NCBI GenBank assembly: GCA_028279505.1
Contig: JANQNP010000120.1
Span: 1-64,000 of the forward strand
Source: Dehalococcoidia bacterium
GTDB taxonomy: Bacteria > Chloroflexota > Dehalococcoidia > UBA2979
DNA length: 64,000 nucleotides
Reading direction: 5' to 3'
Made by a program: the position numbers and the translations under genes. The notes beneath the pieces were generated by a model. It did no database searches. It had not been told where the DNA came from and saw only the letters and a list, made by a program, of their open reading frames with translations. Positions 16,973 to 24,793 of this stretch are shown here, piece by piece (position 1 is the first letter of the stretch; every line of letters starts with the position of its first letter).

Positions 16973-18139
16973 ATGCCCGTCGAGTTCATCGGCATGATCT
17001 CGAGCAAGCCGCAATCCGAGCTCACCGGCCCCGTCGGCGGCCCCGCCCTCGACATGGAGCACCTCAACCGCTTCATCGACGTCCATGAGCAAGGCGAGTT
17101 CGACCGCATCCTGATCGGCTACTTCGCAGGCGCCCCGGACGGCTGGGCCATCGCCTCCCATGCCGCATCCAGGACCGACCGCCTCGGGTTCCTGCTCGCC
17201 CACCGACCGGGGTTCGTCTCGCCAACCGTCGCCGCGCGCAAGGCTGCGACCATGGACGTCATCAGCGGCGGCCGCTTCGCGATGCACATCATCACTGGCA
17301 GCAGCGAAGTCGATCAGCAGCGCGACGGCGACTACCTCGACAAGGTCGACCGCTACGCCCGGACCAGCGAGTTTCTCGACATCGTGCGCCAGGACTGGGT
17401 CAGCACCGAGCCCTTCGACTACGAGGGCCGCTTCTACCGCGTCAGCCAGGCCTTCTCCGACATCAAGTCCATCCAGCAGCCGCACATCCCCGTCTACTTC
17501 GGCGGCTCCTCGAACGAAGCCCTCGACGTCGCCGCCAAACACGCCGACGTCTGGGCCACCTGGGGCGAATCCCTCGACGACGTGAAGTCACAGATCGCCG
17601 ACCTGAACCAGCGCGCCTCGGTGAACGGCCGCCGTCCGAGGGTGTCCGTCTCCTTCCGCCCGATCCTCGGCGCGACCGAGGAGCAGGCCTGGGAGCGGGC
17701 GCGTCAGATCCTCGAGCGCGTCAAGATCCTCCGAGGTGACACGCCCGCCCCCGCCGCGCCCAGCGTCGGCTCGCAGCGCCTCCTCGAGAACGCGAAGCGC
17801 GGCGCCGTCGTCGACGACCGCCTCTTCACCGCCATCGCCGAGATGACCGGCGCCCGAGGAAACAGCACCGCCCTCGTCGGCACCCCGGACCAGGTCGCCG
17901 AGACCTTGCTGAAGTACAACGAAGCCGGCTGCAGAACGCTCCTGATCCGCGGCTACCACCCGGTGCAGGACGCGGTCGACTACGGCCGCGACCTACTCCC
18001 GATCGTCCGCGAGGAAGTGCGCATCCGCGACATGCGCGCCAAGAACGAGGCCGATCGAGCCGCACTGGAAGCGGCGAAGCGAGCGGCCATCGAGTCGCCC
18101 GACGCCGCGCCGGCGGAGGCTGCCGCCGCCAGCCGCTAA
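16973..18139 (+). CDS. LLM flavin monooxygenase, SsuD-like
   Basis: This 388-aa protein is of the bacterial luciferase-like (LLM) family, closest in layout to alkanesulfonate monooxygenase SsuD. It has RLGFLLAHRPGFVSPTVAAR, SGGRFAMHIITGSS, TSEFLDIVRQDW, FDYEGRFYRV and YFGGSSNEALDVAAKHADVW. The family uses FMNH2 and O2 to release sulfite from alkanesulfonates; related enzymes act on dimethyl sulfone. The two genes downstream encode a SfnC/DszC-like oxygenase and an FMN reductase, which fits a sulfur-scavenging operon. The Ala-rich C-terminus (about 25 aa) is probably disordered. The exact substrate cannot be read from sequence. Confidence 0.88.
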   Translation: MPVEFIGMISSKPQSELTGPVGGPALDMEHLNRFIDVHEQGEFDRILIGYFAGAPDGWAIASHAASRTDRLGFLLAHRPGFVSPTVAARKAATMDVISGGRFAMHIITGSSEVDQQRDGDYLDKVDRYARTSEFLDIVRQDWVSTEPFDYEGRFYRVSQAFSDIKSIQQPHIPVYFGGSSNEALDVAAKHADVWATWGESLDDVKSQIADLNQRASVNGRRPRVSVSFRPILGATEEQAWERARQILERVKILRGDTPAPAAPSVGSQRLLENAKRGAVVDDRLFTAIAEMTGARGNSTALVGTPDQVAETLLKYNEAGCRTLLIRGYHPVQDAVDYGRDLLPIVREEVRIRDMRAKNEADRAALEAAKRAAIESPDAAPAEAAAASR

Positions 18140-18177
18140 CCCCGGTCACCCGCCAACGCGACGCACCAGGAGCTGCG

Positions 18178-19359
18178 ATGACGACCGAGACCGCCACCAG
18201 GCCCGCTCGCACCGAAGCGCAGATCCTCAAAGCCGCCGAGGCCCTCCGCCCCCTCTTCGCCGAGCGCGCGGCCGAGCATGACCGCGACGCCACCTTCCCG
18301 CACCAGAACTTCCAGGACTTGCACGAGGCCGGCCTGCTCAACCTCACCGTCCCCCGCGAGCTCGGCGGCGAGGGCCTCGGTCTCGAAACGCCACTCCGCG
18401 TGCTCCAGGCCGTCGGCGCCGGCGACGCCTCCACCGGGCTCGTCCTCGCGATGCAGTACACCTACCACGCCAGCCTCGCCTCCCCCGCCTCGCGCTGGCC
18501 GCGCGCGATCTACGAGGAAGTCGTGCGCGCCTCCATCGAGGGCGTCTCGCTGATCAACGCGATCCGCGTCGAGCCCGAGCTCGGCACCCCCGCGCGTGGC
18601 GGCCTCCCGGCCACCACCGCGACTCGGACCACCGACGGCTGGCGGATCGACGGCCACAAGATCTACGTCACCGGCGCGCCCGCCCTCGGCCACTACATGC
18701 TCTGGGCGAAGACCGACGAGGACCCCGTCCGCGTCGGCACCTTCGTAGTCCCCACCGACACCCCCGGCACCCGCATCGAGCGCACCTGGGACCACGTCGG
18801 CATGCGCGCGACCGGCAGCGACGACCTCATCCTCGATGGCGCCGAGATCCCCGACGCCTACGCAGTCGACGTCCGCACCCCCGAGGACTGGATTCCCCGC
18901 GACATCCGCGTCGCCTACTGGAACTCACTCGCCATCAGCGCCGTCTACCACGGCGTCGCCACCGCCGCGCGCGACTGGGCGATCAACTTCGCCCAGAACC
19001 GCGTCCCCACCAACCTCGGCCGCCCACTCGCCACGCTCCCCCGCTTCCAGAGCGACGTCGGTCGCATCGAGACGCTCATCTACCAGAACGAACAGCTCCT
19101 CTACGGGCTCGCCGCCCGCGTCAACCGCGACGGCCCGAACGGCGAAACGCCGCGCGAAGCCCAGTTCGTGAAGTACACCACCACGAACAACGACGTTGAG
19201 ATCGCCCAGCTCGCCGTCGACATGGGCGGCAACCCCGGCCTCACTCGCCGCGAACCGCTCGAGCGCCACCTCCGCGACGCCCTCTGCAGCCGCATCCACA
19301 CCCCGCAGGACGACATGGTGCTGCTCAACGCCGGCAAGCTCGCGCTCGGCGTCGAGTAG
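18178..19359 (+). CDS. Acyl-CoA-dehydrogenase-fold monooxygenase, SfnC/DszC-like
   Basis: This 393-aa protein has the acyl-CoA dehydrogenase fold: an N-terminal helical domain with LTVPRELGGEGLGL, a beta domain (GWRIDGHKIYVTGAP) and a C-terminal four-helix domain. Flanking SsuD-like and SsuE-like genes place it with FMNH2-dependent sulfur oxygenases such as SfnC or DszC rather than true beta-oxidation enzymes. The usual catalytic glutamate of acyl-CoA dehydrogenases is not evident. It starts 38 bases after the LLM gene and ends 58 bases before the reductase gene, consistent with one transcript. Confidence 0.85.
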   Translation: MTTETATRPARTEAQILKAAEALRPLFAERAAEHDRDATFPHQNFQDLHEAGLLNLTVPRELGGEGLGLETPLRVLQAVGAGDASTGLVLAMQYTYHASLASPASRWPRAIYEEVVRASIEGVSLINAIRVEPELGTPARGGLPATTATRTTDGWRIDGHKIYVTGAPALGHYMLWAKTDEDPVRVGTFVVPTDTPGTRIERTWDHVGMRATGSDDLILDGAEIPDAYAVDVRTPEDWIPRDIRVAYWNSLAISAVYHGVATAARDWAINFAQNRVPTNLGRPLATLPRFQSDVGRIETLIYQNEQLLYGLAARVNRDGPNGETPREAQFVKYTTTNNDVEIAQLAVDMGGNPGLTRREPLERHLRDALCSRIHTPQDDMVLLNAGKLALGVE

Positions 19360-19417
19360 CATCCCGAGCCCGGCCCCCGGCCTCGATCACCGATCCGGCA
19401 CGCCTGAGGAGATCCCC

Positions 19418-19996
19418 ATGCCCGATGCCCCGCGCCTGCTCGCCCTGCTCGGCTCCGTCACCCCGCCCGGCCGCATGCACCGCGCCCTCGGCGACGCCGT
19501 TGAACGCGCAAACGCCACCTCCGAGGCCACCTGCACCTTCCTCGACCTCGGCACGCTCACCCTCGGCTTCGCGGACGGCACACCTACCGAGGACCTCAGC
19601 GACGACACCCCCGCATTGGTCGAGCAGGTACGCGCCGCCGACGCCGTCATCCTTGCCAGCCCCGTCTACCGCGCCTCGCTCACCGGCGCCCTGAAGAATG
19701 CCCTCGATCTGCTCCCCGTCGACGCCCTGCAGGGCAAGCCCGTCGGCGTCCTCGCCATGGGCGGCAGCCACCACCACTACCTCGGCGTCGCCACCCACCT
19801 GCGCGACGTCCTCCAGTGGTTCGGTGCGCTCCCCGCGCCGACCGACCTCTACCTCACCGGCGCCGACTTCTCCGAGGGCGTCCCCACCCCCGACGCCGCC
19901 GCCGAACTCGACGCGCTCGTCACCACGGTCGGCACGCTCGCCTCAAAACTCGCGGACGCGGACCTCGGCCCGCTCCCACTGGCAGCGCGGTACTAG
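19418..19996 (+). CDS. NADPH-dependent FMN reductase, SsuE-like
   Basis: This 192-aa flavodoxin-fold reductase begins LLALLGSVTPPGRMHRALGD and contains DAVILASPVYRASLTGALKN and GKPVGVLAMGGSHHHY, all typical of the FMN_red family that includes SsuE and MsuE. It supplies reduced FMN to the two upstream oxygenases. ATG 19,418 is preceded by GAGGAG seven bases upstream; the frame further upstream is not coding. It is the last gene of the operon and converges with the signal peptidase gene. Confidence 0.88.
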   Translation: MPDAPRLLALLGSVTPPGRMHRALGDAVERANATSEATCTFLDLGTLTLGFADGTPTEDLSDDTPALVEQVRAADAVILASPVYRASLTGALKNALDLLPVDALQGKPVGVLAMGGSHHHYLGVATHLRDVLQWFGALPAPTDLYLTGADFSEGVPTPDAAAELDALVTTVGTLASKLADADLGPLPLAARY

Positions 19997-20013
19997 AGAC
20001 TCGGTACTAGAGA
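19988..20013 (+). repeat. Tandem 12-base repeat at a convergent gene junction
   Basis: CGGTACTAGAGA occurs twice with a 14-base period (19,988-19,999 and 20,002-20,013). The first copy carries the stop codon of the FMN reductase; the second overlaps the 3' end of the oppositely oriented signal peptidase gene. It is probably a small slippage duplication with no evident function. Confidence 0.7.
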
Positions 20014-20606
20014 GCCGGCGGCGGCGCTGACGCCGCCATCGCCGCGGCAGCCCGCCGCCGCGCGCGACTCCTTCGCCAGAGCACGAACCCGCCGGCGAAC
20101 GCCAGCACGTACACCAGCGACCGCACGAGGGGTAGATAAGCCCCGAGGTGCGGCGCGGTGAAGACCACCTGCCGGATCTGCTGATCGCCGAACGTCGGAA
20201 ACGGATCCCGCGTCGGGTTCCCATCTCCCTGCGTGACGAACACCGGCGTACCGCCACGCGACCCGATGTCAACGACGCGGTGCGTGATCGTGTGCTCGAA
20301 CCCTGGCCAGCGGAACGCGATCACGTCCCCGACCTCGACGTCCGCCGACGCGACCGAACGCGTGACGATCAACGACCCGTCGGGGATCGTCTCCCCCATC
20401 GAGGCACCAAACCCGCTGTACGTCTTGAAGCCGAACAACCCCGGCATCACGAAGACCAGCATCACCGCCAGCAGCCCATAGACGGCGACAACGCCCGCGA
20501 TCAGCGCGGCCCGCTCGCCCAGCCGCCGGCTCACCAGCCGCCGATTCGCCAGCCCCGCGCTCGAGGCCTGCGACACGCTCGAGGTCTGGTCGGTCGACTC
20601 GATCAT
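20007..20606 (-). CDS. Signal peptidase I, SipW/ER type
   Basis: This 199-aa membrane protein has a first TM helix (ALIAGVVAVYGLLAVMLVFVMPG), then GASMGETIPDGS with the catalytic serine, GDVIAFRWPG, and ITHRVV carrying a histidine. That is the Ser-His layout of SipW/archaeal/eukaryotic S26B peptidases rather than the Ser-Lys bacterial LepB type. A second TM helix (LVRSLVYVLAFAGGFVLW) and a basic Ala-rich tail follow. It would remove signal peptides outside the membrane. No obvious dedicated substrate is adjacent. ATG 20,606 is the likely start. Confidence 0.87.
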   Translation of the reverse strand: MIESTDQTSSVSQASSAGLANRRLVSRRLGERAALIAGVVAVYGLLAVMLVFVMPGLFGFKTYSGFGASMGETIPDGSLIVTRSVASADVEVGDVIAFRWPGFEHTITHRVVDIGSRGGTPVFVTQGDGNPTRDPFPTFGDQQIRQVVFTAPHLGAYLPLVRSLVYVLAFAGGFVLWRRSRARRRAAAAMAASAPPPAL

Positions 20607-20722
20607 CGTTCGCCCGATCGGGACTTGGACGCCGGAGGTGGCGTCGCTCCATTCGTAGCACGCCCCAGGATCACCCGGCGTAAGAAGTCAGCGAGGACCT
20701 TCCCAACCTCGTCGCCGATCGC

Positions 20723-20744
20723 TATAGTCAACCATATGGTTGAC
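20723..20744 (+). promoter_or_regulatory. Leaderless promoter and ArsR operator
   Basis: A perfect 18-base palindrome, GTCAACCATATGGTTGAC (20,727-20,744), spans the ArsR start codon at 20,736. TATAGT (20,723-20,728) is a good -10 about 7 bases before the ATG, so the transcript probably begins at or next to the start codon. Regulator binding would then block transcription start directly. Autoregulation by the ArsR protein is inferred from position and symmetry. Confidence 0.65.
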
Positions 20745-21128
20745 CAATCGACAGCCACCGACCCGGATCTCGACCTCGTCTTCGGCGCGCTCGCCGACGG
20801 CAAGCGGCGCGGGATGCTCGCGCGGCTCATCGAGGGACCGGCCAGCATCGGTGAGCTCGGTGCGCCCTACGAGATCTCGAAGCAGGCCGTCACCAAGCAC
20901 GTGCGCGTCCTCGAGGAAGCGGGCCTGATCCGCCGCGAGGTCGACGGCCGCGTCCACCGCTGCCGCCTCCAGCGCTCGCCGGTCGACGAGGCGCGCGGCT
21001 GGCTCGGGACCCTCGAGCGCTACTGGGAAGGCCACCTCGACTCCCTCGAGGCCTTCCTCGCCACCGAGGACAGCGCGAACGGCGGCGCCCAGAACAATGC
21101 GGACGACGCAGAGGAGACGACCCGATGA
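20736..21128 (+). CDS. ArsR-family transcriptional regulator
   Basis: This 130-aa winged-helix protein contains LDLVFGALADGKRRGMLARL, then GELGAPYEISKQAVTKHVRV as the recognition helix, and GLIRREVDGRVHRCRLQ as the wing. It lacks the cysteine metal site of metal-sensing ArsR proteins and matches the subgroup paired with SRPBCC (AHSA1) genes. Its TGA overlaps the next ATG (ATGA), so the two are co-translated. The palindrome over its own start codon is the likely operator. Confidence 0.92.
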   Translation: MVDQSTATDPDLDLVFGALADGKRRGMLARLIEGPASIGELGAPYEISKQAVTKHVRVLEEAGLIRREVDGRVHRCRLQRSPVDEARGWLGTLERYWEGHLDSLEAFLATEDSANGGAQNNADDAEETTR

Positions 21129-21571
21129 CCGAGATGACGACCGAGCGCATCGAGCAGCGACGCACCCTCGCCGCCGGCATCGAACGGGTCTGGTCCGCCT
21201 GGAGCGACGCCGGCACCATCGCTCGCTGGTTCACCTGCGGCCCTGGCTACCGCACCGAGTTCACCAACTGGCGACTCGCGGTCGGTCAGCGCTTCTCGAT
21301 CACCTACTACCCGCTCGAGGGCACTGACGACGTCATGCGCACGATCGACGGCGAGTTCCTCGAGGTCGACGAACCCCACCGCTTCGCCTACCGCTGGAAC
21401 GGCCAGTCCACCGTCACCATCGAGTTCACCCCCACCGAGGACGGCACCGACCTCCACCTCGTCATGACCGGACCGATGGACGAGGGTCTCTTCCGGCTCC
21501 AGACCGCCGGCTGGTCGCACTGCCTCGACAGCTTCGCTGCCAGCGCCCTGCAACCCGTCCCGGCGACCTGA
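21125..21571 (+). CDS. SRPBCC (AHSA1-like) protein
   Basis: This 148-aa START/Bet v1-like fold protein reads IERVWSAWSDAGTIARWFTC near the start, then IDGEFLEVDEPHRFAYRWNG and TAGWSHCLDSFAA at the end, the standard AHSA1 pattern. These proteins enclose a hydrophobic ligand; the ligand here is unknown. It overlaps the ArsR gene by four bases. ArsR-SRPBCC pairs are very common, and the partner may carry the signal for the regulator. Confidence 0.9.
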   Translation: MTEMTTERIEQRRTLAAGIERVWSAWSDAGTIARWFTCGPGYRTEFTNWRLAVGQRFSITYYPLEGTDDVMRTIDGEFLEVDEPHRFAYRWNGQSTVTIEFTPTEDGTDLHLVMTGPMDEGLFRLQTAGWSHCLDSFAASALQPVPAT

Positions 21572-21635
21572 GGTCGTCCCAAACCCACGTCGCAGCTCAC
21601 CCACGTTCGAACCATCCGAGGAAAGCGAGCCACCC

Positions 21636-22001
21636 ATGACCACCGCCGCCGCCCGCGACCAGATCATGCGCTACTGGCACTCGTGGCAGACGCCGACCGA
21701 CTTCGAAGAGACCCGCCGCTGCCTCGCCGATGACGTCGTCTTCGACGGCGGCGCGATGCAGATCGAGGGCGGCGACGCCGTCATCCAGATGATGAGCGCG
21801 AACCCCGTCCCGTGGGCCGACGTCGAGCTCGTCTCCGAGCTCTACAGCGACGACGGCGGCGCAATCGTCTACGAGGGCACCGTCTCCACCACCGGCGTCC
21901 GCATGCGCGTCGCCGAGCAGATGACGCTGCGCGACGGTCTGATCGCTTCCGTCATCGCCGTCATGACCCAGAAGGACGCGAACCCCTTCGCCGACGCCTG
22001 A
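21636..22001 (+). CDS. SnoaL/NTF2-like protein
   Basis: This 121-aa protein has a cone-shaped NTF2-like fold typified by RYWHSWQTPTDFEETRRCLA, DVVFDGGAM and RVAEQMTLRDGLIASVIAVM. The family includes cyclases, hydratases and ligand-binding proteins, so activity cannot be assigned. GAGGAAAGCGAG lies before the ATG. It may be co-transcribed with the ArsR-SRPBCC pair 64 bases upstream. Confidence 0.82.
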   Translation: MTTAAARDQIMRYWHSWQTPTDFEETRRCLADDVVFDGGAMQIEGGDAVIQMMSANPVPWADVELVSELYSDDGGAIVYEGTVSTTGVRMRVAEQMTLRDGLIASVIAVMTQKDANPFADA

Positions 22002-22047
22002 CGGTCACGACAACCGACTTCAACCGAAGACACGCCAGAGGTCTGCG

Positions 22048-22380
22048 ATGCACGTCTCAACCGCGAACGAGCAGTTCACCGCCCTGATCGAGTTCACGTC
22101 GGAGCCATCGGAGCGCCCCGCGCTCCTCGAACAGCTCGACACCCTGGCCGGCCTGTTCCCGGCCCAGCCCGGATTCATCTCGCAGCACTTCCTCTCGAGC
22201 GCGGACGGCGCCCGCGTCCTCTGCTACGTGCAGTGGAAGGACGAGGCGTCCCACCTCGCCTGCCTCGGCAGCGACCAGGTCGCCGCCGACAGCGCCCCGC
22301 TCATGGCCCTCGTCGAGGCCGGACGCGTCCAGATGCACGTCGACGGCTACGAGGTCTTCCACACGTCCGAGGCCCGCTGA
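22048..22380 (+). CDS. Antibiotic-biosynthesis monooxygenase (ABM) domain protein
   Basis: This 110-aa protein has one dimeric alpha/beta-barrel ABM domain: FTALIEFTSEPSERPALLEQ, LFPAQPGFISQHFL and VLCYVQWKDEASHLACL. ABM proteins act as small cofactor-free oxygenases or haem-degrading enzymes, but many are of unknown role. It follows the NTF2-like gene by 46 bases and converges with the glycosyltransferase gene. Confidence 0.85.
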   Translation: MHVSTANEQFTALIEFTSEPSERPALLEQLDTLAGLFPAQPGFISQHFLSSADGARVLCYVQWKDEASHLACLGSDQVAADSAPLMALVEAGRVQMHVDGYEVFHTSEAR

Positions 22381-22408
22381 CCGTTCGGCGTTCGGCCCGT
22401 TCGGGCGC

Positions 22409-23272
22409 CTAGCGACGCCCCACGAGCGGAATCCGGCGCCCGATCCCCTTCGCTGTGTCGAGCGTCAGGAGCCAGAGGAACCGTGCGTTCGAGACGGTGT
22501 ACCGCTTCCACAGCCGTCGCGGCTCGGTGACCAGCCGGAACAGCCACTGCAGGCCGCTGCGCTGCATCCATCGCGGCGCCGTGCGTAGCAACCCGGCGTT
22601 GTAGTCGAACGCCGCGCCCACCGCCAGGATCGCTGCCGCGTTCAGCCGATCGCGGTGGTCGGCCACCCAGCGGTCCTGTTTCGGTGATCCGAGGCCGATC
22701 CAGACGAAGTCCGGGTTCGCCTCGTTGATCCGCCGCACGACCGCCTGGTCCTCCTCGGGCGTCAGCTCGCGGAACGGCGGTGAGTACATCCCCACCACCT
22801 CGATCCCCGGGTAGCGCTGCTCGAGGTTCTCCCGCAGCAGCTCGGGCACGCCCGGCGCGCCGCCATAGAAGTAGTGCGTGTACCCGTGCTCCCGGCCGCG
22901 ATCGATGATCGCCAGCATCGAGTCGGGACCGTACGTTCGCGTCATCTCGTGGCCGCGCAGCCGGCCGAGCCACACGAGCGGCACGCCGTCCGGCGCGACC
23001 AGATCCCCGCGATTTAGCAGCTCCGCGAGGTCCGGCTGCCGGTTCGCCTCCACGATCGTGTTCACGGAGACGTAGTGCACTGCCAGCTTCGCGCCGTTGC
23101 GCGGCGCCGCCAGCACGCGGTCACGCCCGGCCTCGAAGGTGGTCGTGCTGACGTCGACCCCAAGCAGGTTGTAGGTGCCGGCGTTCAGATCGCCGGGCAC
23201 GTCGTCGCCCATCACGTGCGGAGACGCCTCGTCTTCCATGCGGTCGGGCAGGAAATCAGCGGCGGCGGTCAT
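22409..23272 (-). CDS. WecG/TagA/CpsF family glycosyltransferase
   Basis: This 287-aa GT26 enzyme contains LLGVDVSTTTFEAG, VHYVSVNTIVEANRQPDL, DLVAPDGVPLVWLGRLRG, FYGGAPGV, ANPDFVWIGLGSPKQDRWVA and AAFDYNAGLLRTAPRWMQ, the full family signature. It would transfer an N-acetylmannosamine-type sugar to a lipid-linked intermediate at the inner membrane face, in teichoic-acid-like or exopolysaccharide synthesis. ATG 23,272 is chosen from the family start; the frame is open upstream to 23,506. No other polysaccharide genes are nearby. Confidence 0.9.
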   Translation of the reverse strand: MTAAADFLPDRMEDEASPHVMGDDVPGDLNAGTYNLLGVDVSTTTFEAGRDRVLAAPRNGAKLAVHYVSVNTIVEANRQPDLAELLNRGDLVAPDGVPLVWLGRLRGHEMTRTYGPDSMLAIIDRGREHGYTHYFYGGAPGVPELLRENLEQRYPGIEVVGMYSPPFRELTPEEDQAVVRRINEANPDFVWIGLGSPKQDRWVADHRDRLNAAAILAVGAAFDYNAGLLRTAPRWMQRSGLQWLFRLVTEPRRLWKRYTVSNARFLWLLTLDTAKGIGRRIPLVGRR

Positions 23273-23375
23273 AGCGTACTTTCCGGTCGAAACAGGATCG
23301 AACGACCGGCGCGACACCCTGACGCCGCGCCCAGCCCGATCTTCGGTCCGACGCGGAGATTCAGACAGCGTTGTA

Positions 23376-23387
23376 GCAAACGTTTGC
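23376..23387. promoter_or_regulatory. Candidate operator palindrome upstream of glycosyltransferase
   Basis: GCAAACGTTTGC is a perfect 12-base palindrome in an AT-richer patch about 105 bases upstream of the glycosyltransferase start. Its form resembles LacI/GalR-family operators. No matching regulator is encoded in the window. Confidence 0.35.
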
Positions 23388-23456
23388 CCCTCGGGGCAGG
23401 GCCTCAGAACCCTCCGAGGAGCGGTCGCAACACCGCTGCGTCGACCGTCGAGCGAA

Positions 23457-24779
23457 TCAGACCGCTTCGAAGAGCGGCAGCTCCTCGTAAGGTCCACCCA
23501 GCACATCCGCCGGATCGGTGTCGAACAGCTGCGCGATCACGCTCGCGTACACGGACCGGAAGTCGACGCTGTACTTCAGGTCCCCGTTCCCATCGAGGTC
23601 CCCCACCGCCGGCTGCTCCCCGTGCAACCCGCCGCGCACCGACCGCCCGAACAGGAACAGCGGCCCCGCCGTCCCGTGATCCGTCCCGTCGGACCCGTTC
23701 TCGCGAACCCGCCGGCCGAACTCCGTCCACGCGAGGGTCGTCACCTCCCGCGCCATCCCGTGCGCGGCGATGTCGTCGTGGAACGCCCGCACCGCGTCGC
23801 CCACCACCCGCAGCAGCTCGCCGTGCTGGCCCGCCTGGTTCGAGTGCGTGTCGAACCCGCCGGTCGTCACGTACACGATGCCCGTCCCCGCCTCCGAGGT
23901 GACCAGCTCCGCCGCCGTCCGCAGCGCCCGCGCGACCGGCGTGTCCGGGTAGTCCACCCGCGCCTCGTAGCCCGAGGTCGCGGCATCGAGGGCCACCGTC
24001 GACTCGTACGCCTGCAACCCCGTCTCCGACACGAGCGCGAGCTGCCCGCCGTACTCCGCCTGCACCGCCAGGCTCGCCGCCTGCGCGGCATGCAGCCGCA
24101 GGAAGTTCGTGACCCGCCGCTCCCCGTCCGCGGGGTGCCGCGGATCGGTCTGCAGCACGTATGCCGGCACCGAGGACAGCGACGGCACGAACGGCTCCGC
24201 GCTCGTCAGCGGCCGCGGCGCCGACGCACCCACGTTCGCCGCACGCCACAGCGACTCCTGCTCGTACCGCGTGGCATCGAGGAGCCGACCGAGCCACCCC
24301 GTCTCGCTCCAGCCGTCGGTACTCGCCGTGTGCCACACATCCATCGAGGCGAAGTGCGACCGGTTCGGATTCGGGTACCCCACGCCGAGGACGATCGCCG
24401 CGTCTCCCCGCTCGTACAGCGACTGCACACCCTCGAGGGCAGGATGCAGCGCCAGCCGGTCATCCAACGGCAGCGTCTCCTCCGGCGCGATCGCCAGCCC
24501 CGGCCGCGCGTCGTAGTACGCCCCGTCGCTGTAGGGAATCACCGTGTTCAGCCCGTCGTTCCCGCCCGCGATCTGCAGCACCACCAGCACCTGCCGGCGC
24601 GGCGTCTCCAGCTTCTGGCTCGGATCGAGAGCCAGCGCGGGTGCCGACCGGTCGTCGAACGCCGCCCGCAGGAACGCCGGCGGCATCGCCGAGCTCATCC
24701 CCACGAACGCGAGCCCCCGCCGGATCAGCGTCCGGCGGTCAACCGGGCGATCGAGGAAGGTCTCGTCGTTCTCGGGCAT
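23457..24779 (-). CDS. DUF1501 family Tat-exported protein
   Basis: This 440-aa protein has a twin-arginine-like signal (RRTLIRRGLAFVGMSSAMPP) and then the DUF1501 pattern: VLVVLQIAGGNDGLNTVIPY, NRSHFASMDVWHTA, TTGGFDTHSNQAGQHGELL, TEFGRRVRENGSDGTDHGTA and a GGLHGEQP segment. The fold is related to alkaline phosphatase/sulfatase, but the biochemical role is unknown. It sits 14 bases downstream of the DUF1800 gene. Such pairs are widespread and are assumed to act together outside the cytoplasm. Confidence 0.9.
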   Translation of the reverse strand: MPENDETFLDRPVDRRTLIRRGLAFVGMSSAMPPAFLRAAFDDRSAPALALDPSQKLETPRRQVLVVLQIAGGNDGLNTVIPYSDGAYYDARPGLAIAPEETLPLDDRLALHPALEGVQSLYERGDAAIVLGVGYPNPNRSHFASMDVWHTASTDGWSETGWLGRLLDATRYEQESLWRAANVGASAPRPLTSAEPFVPSLSSVPAYVLQTDPRHPADGERRVTNFLRLHAAQAASLAVQAEYGGQLALVSETGLQAYESTVALDAATSGYEARVDYPDTPVARALRTAAELVTSEAGTGIVYVTTGGFDTHSNQAGQHGELLRVVGDAVRAFHDDIAAHGMAREVTTLAWTEFGRRVRENGSDGTDHGTAGPLFLFGRSVRGGLHGEQPAVGDLDGNGDLKYSVDFRSVYASVIAQLFDTDPADVLGGPYEELPLFEAV

Positions 24780-24793
24780 CGCGATCTCCCTCC

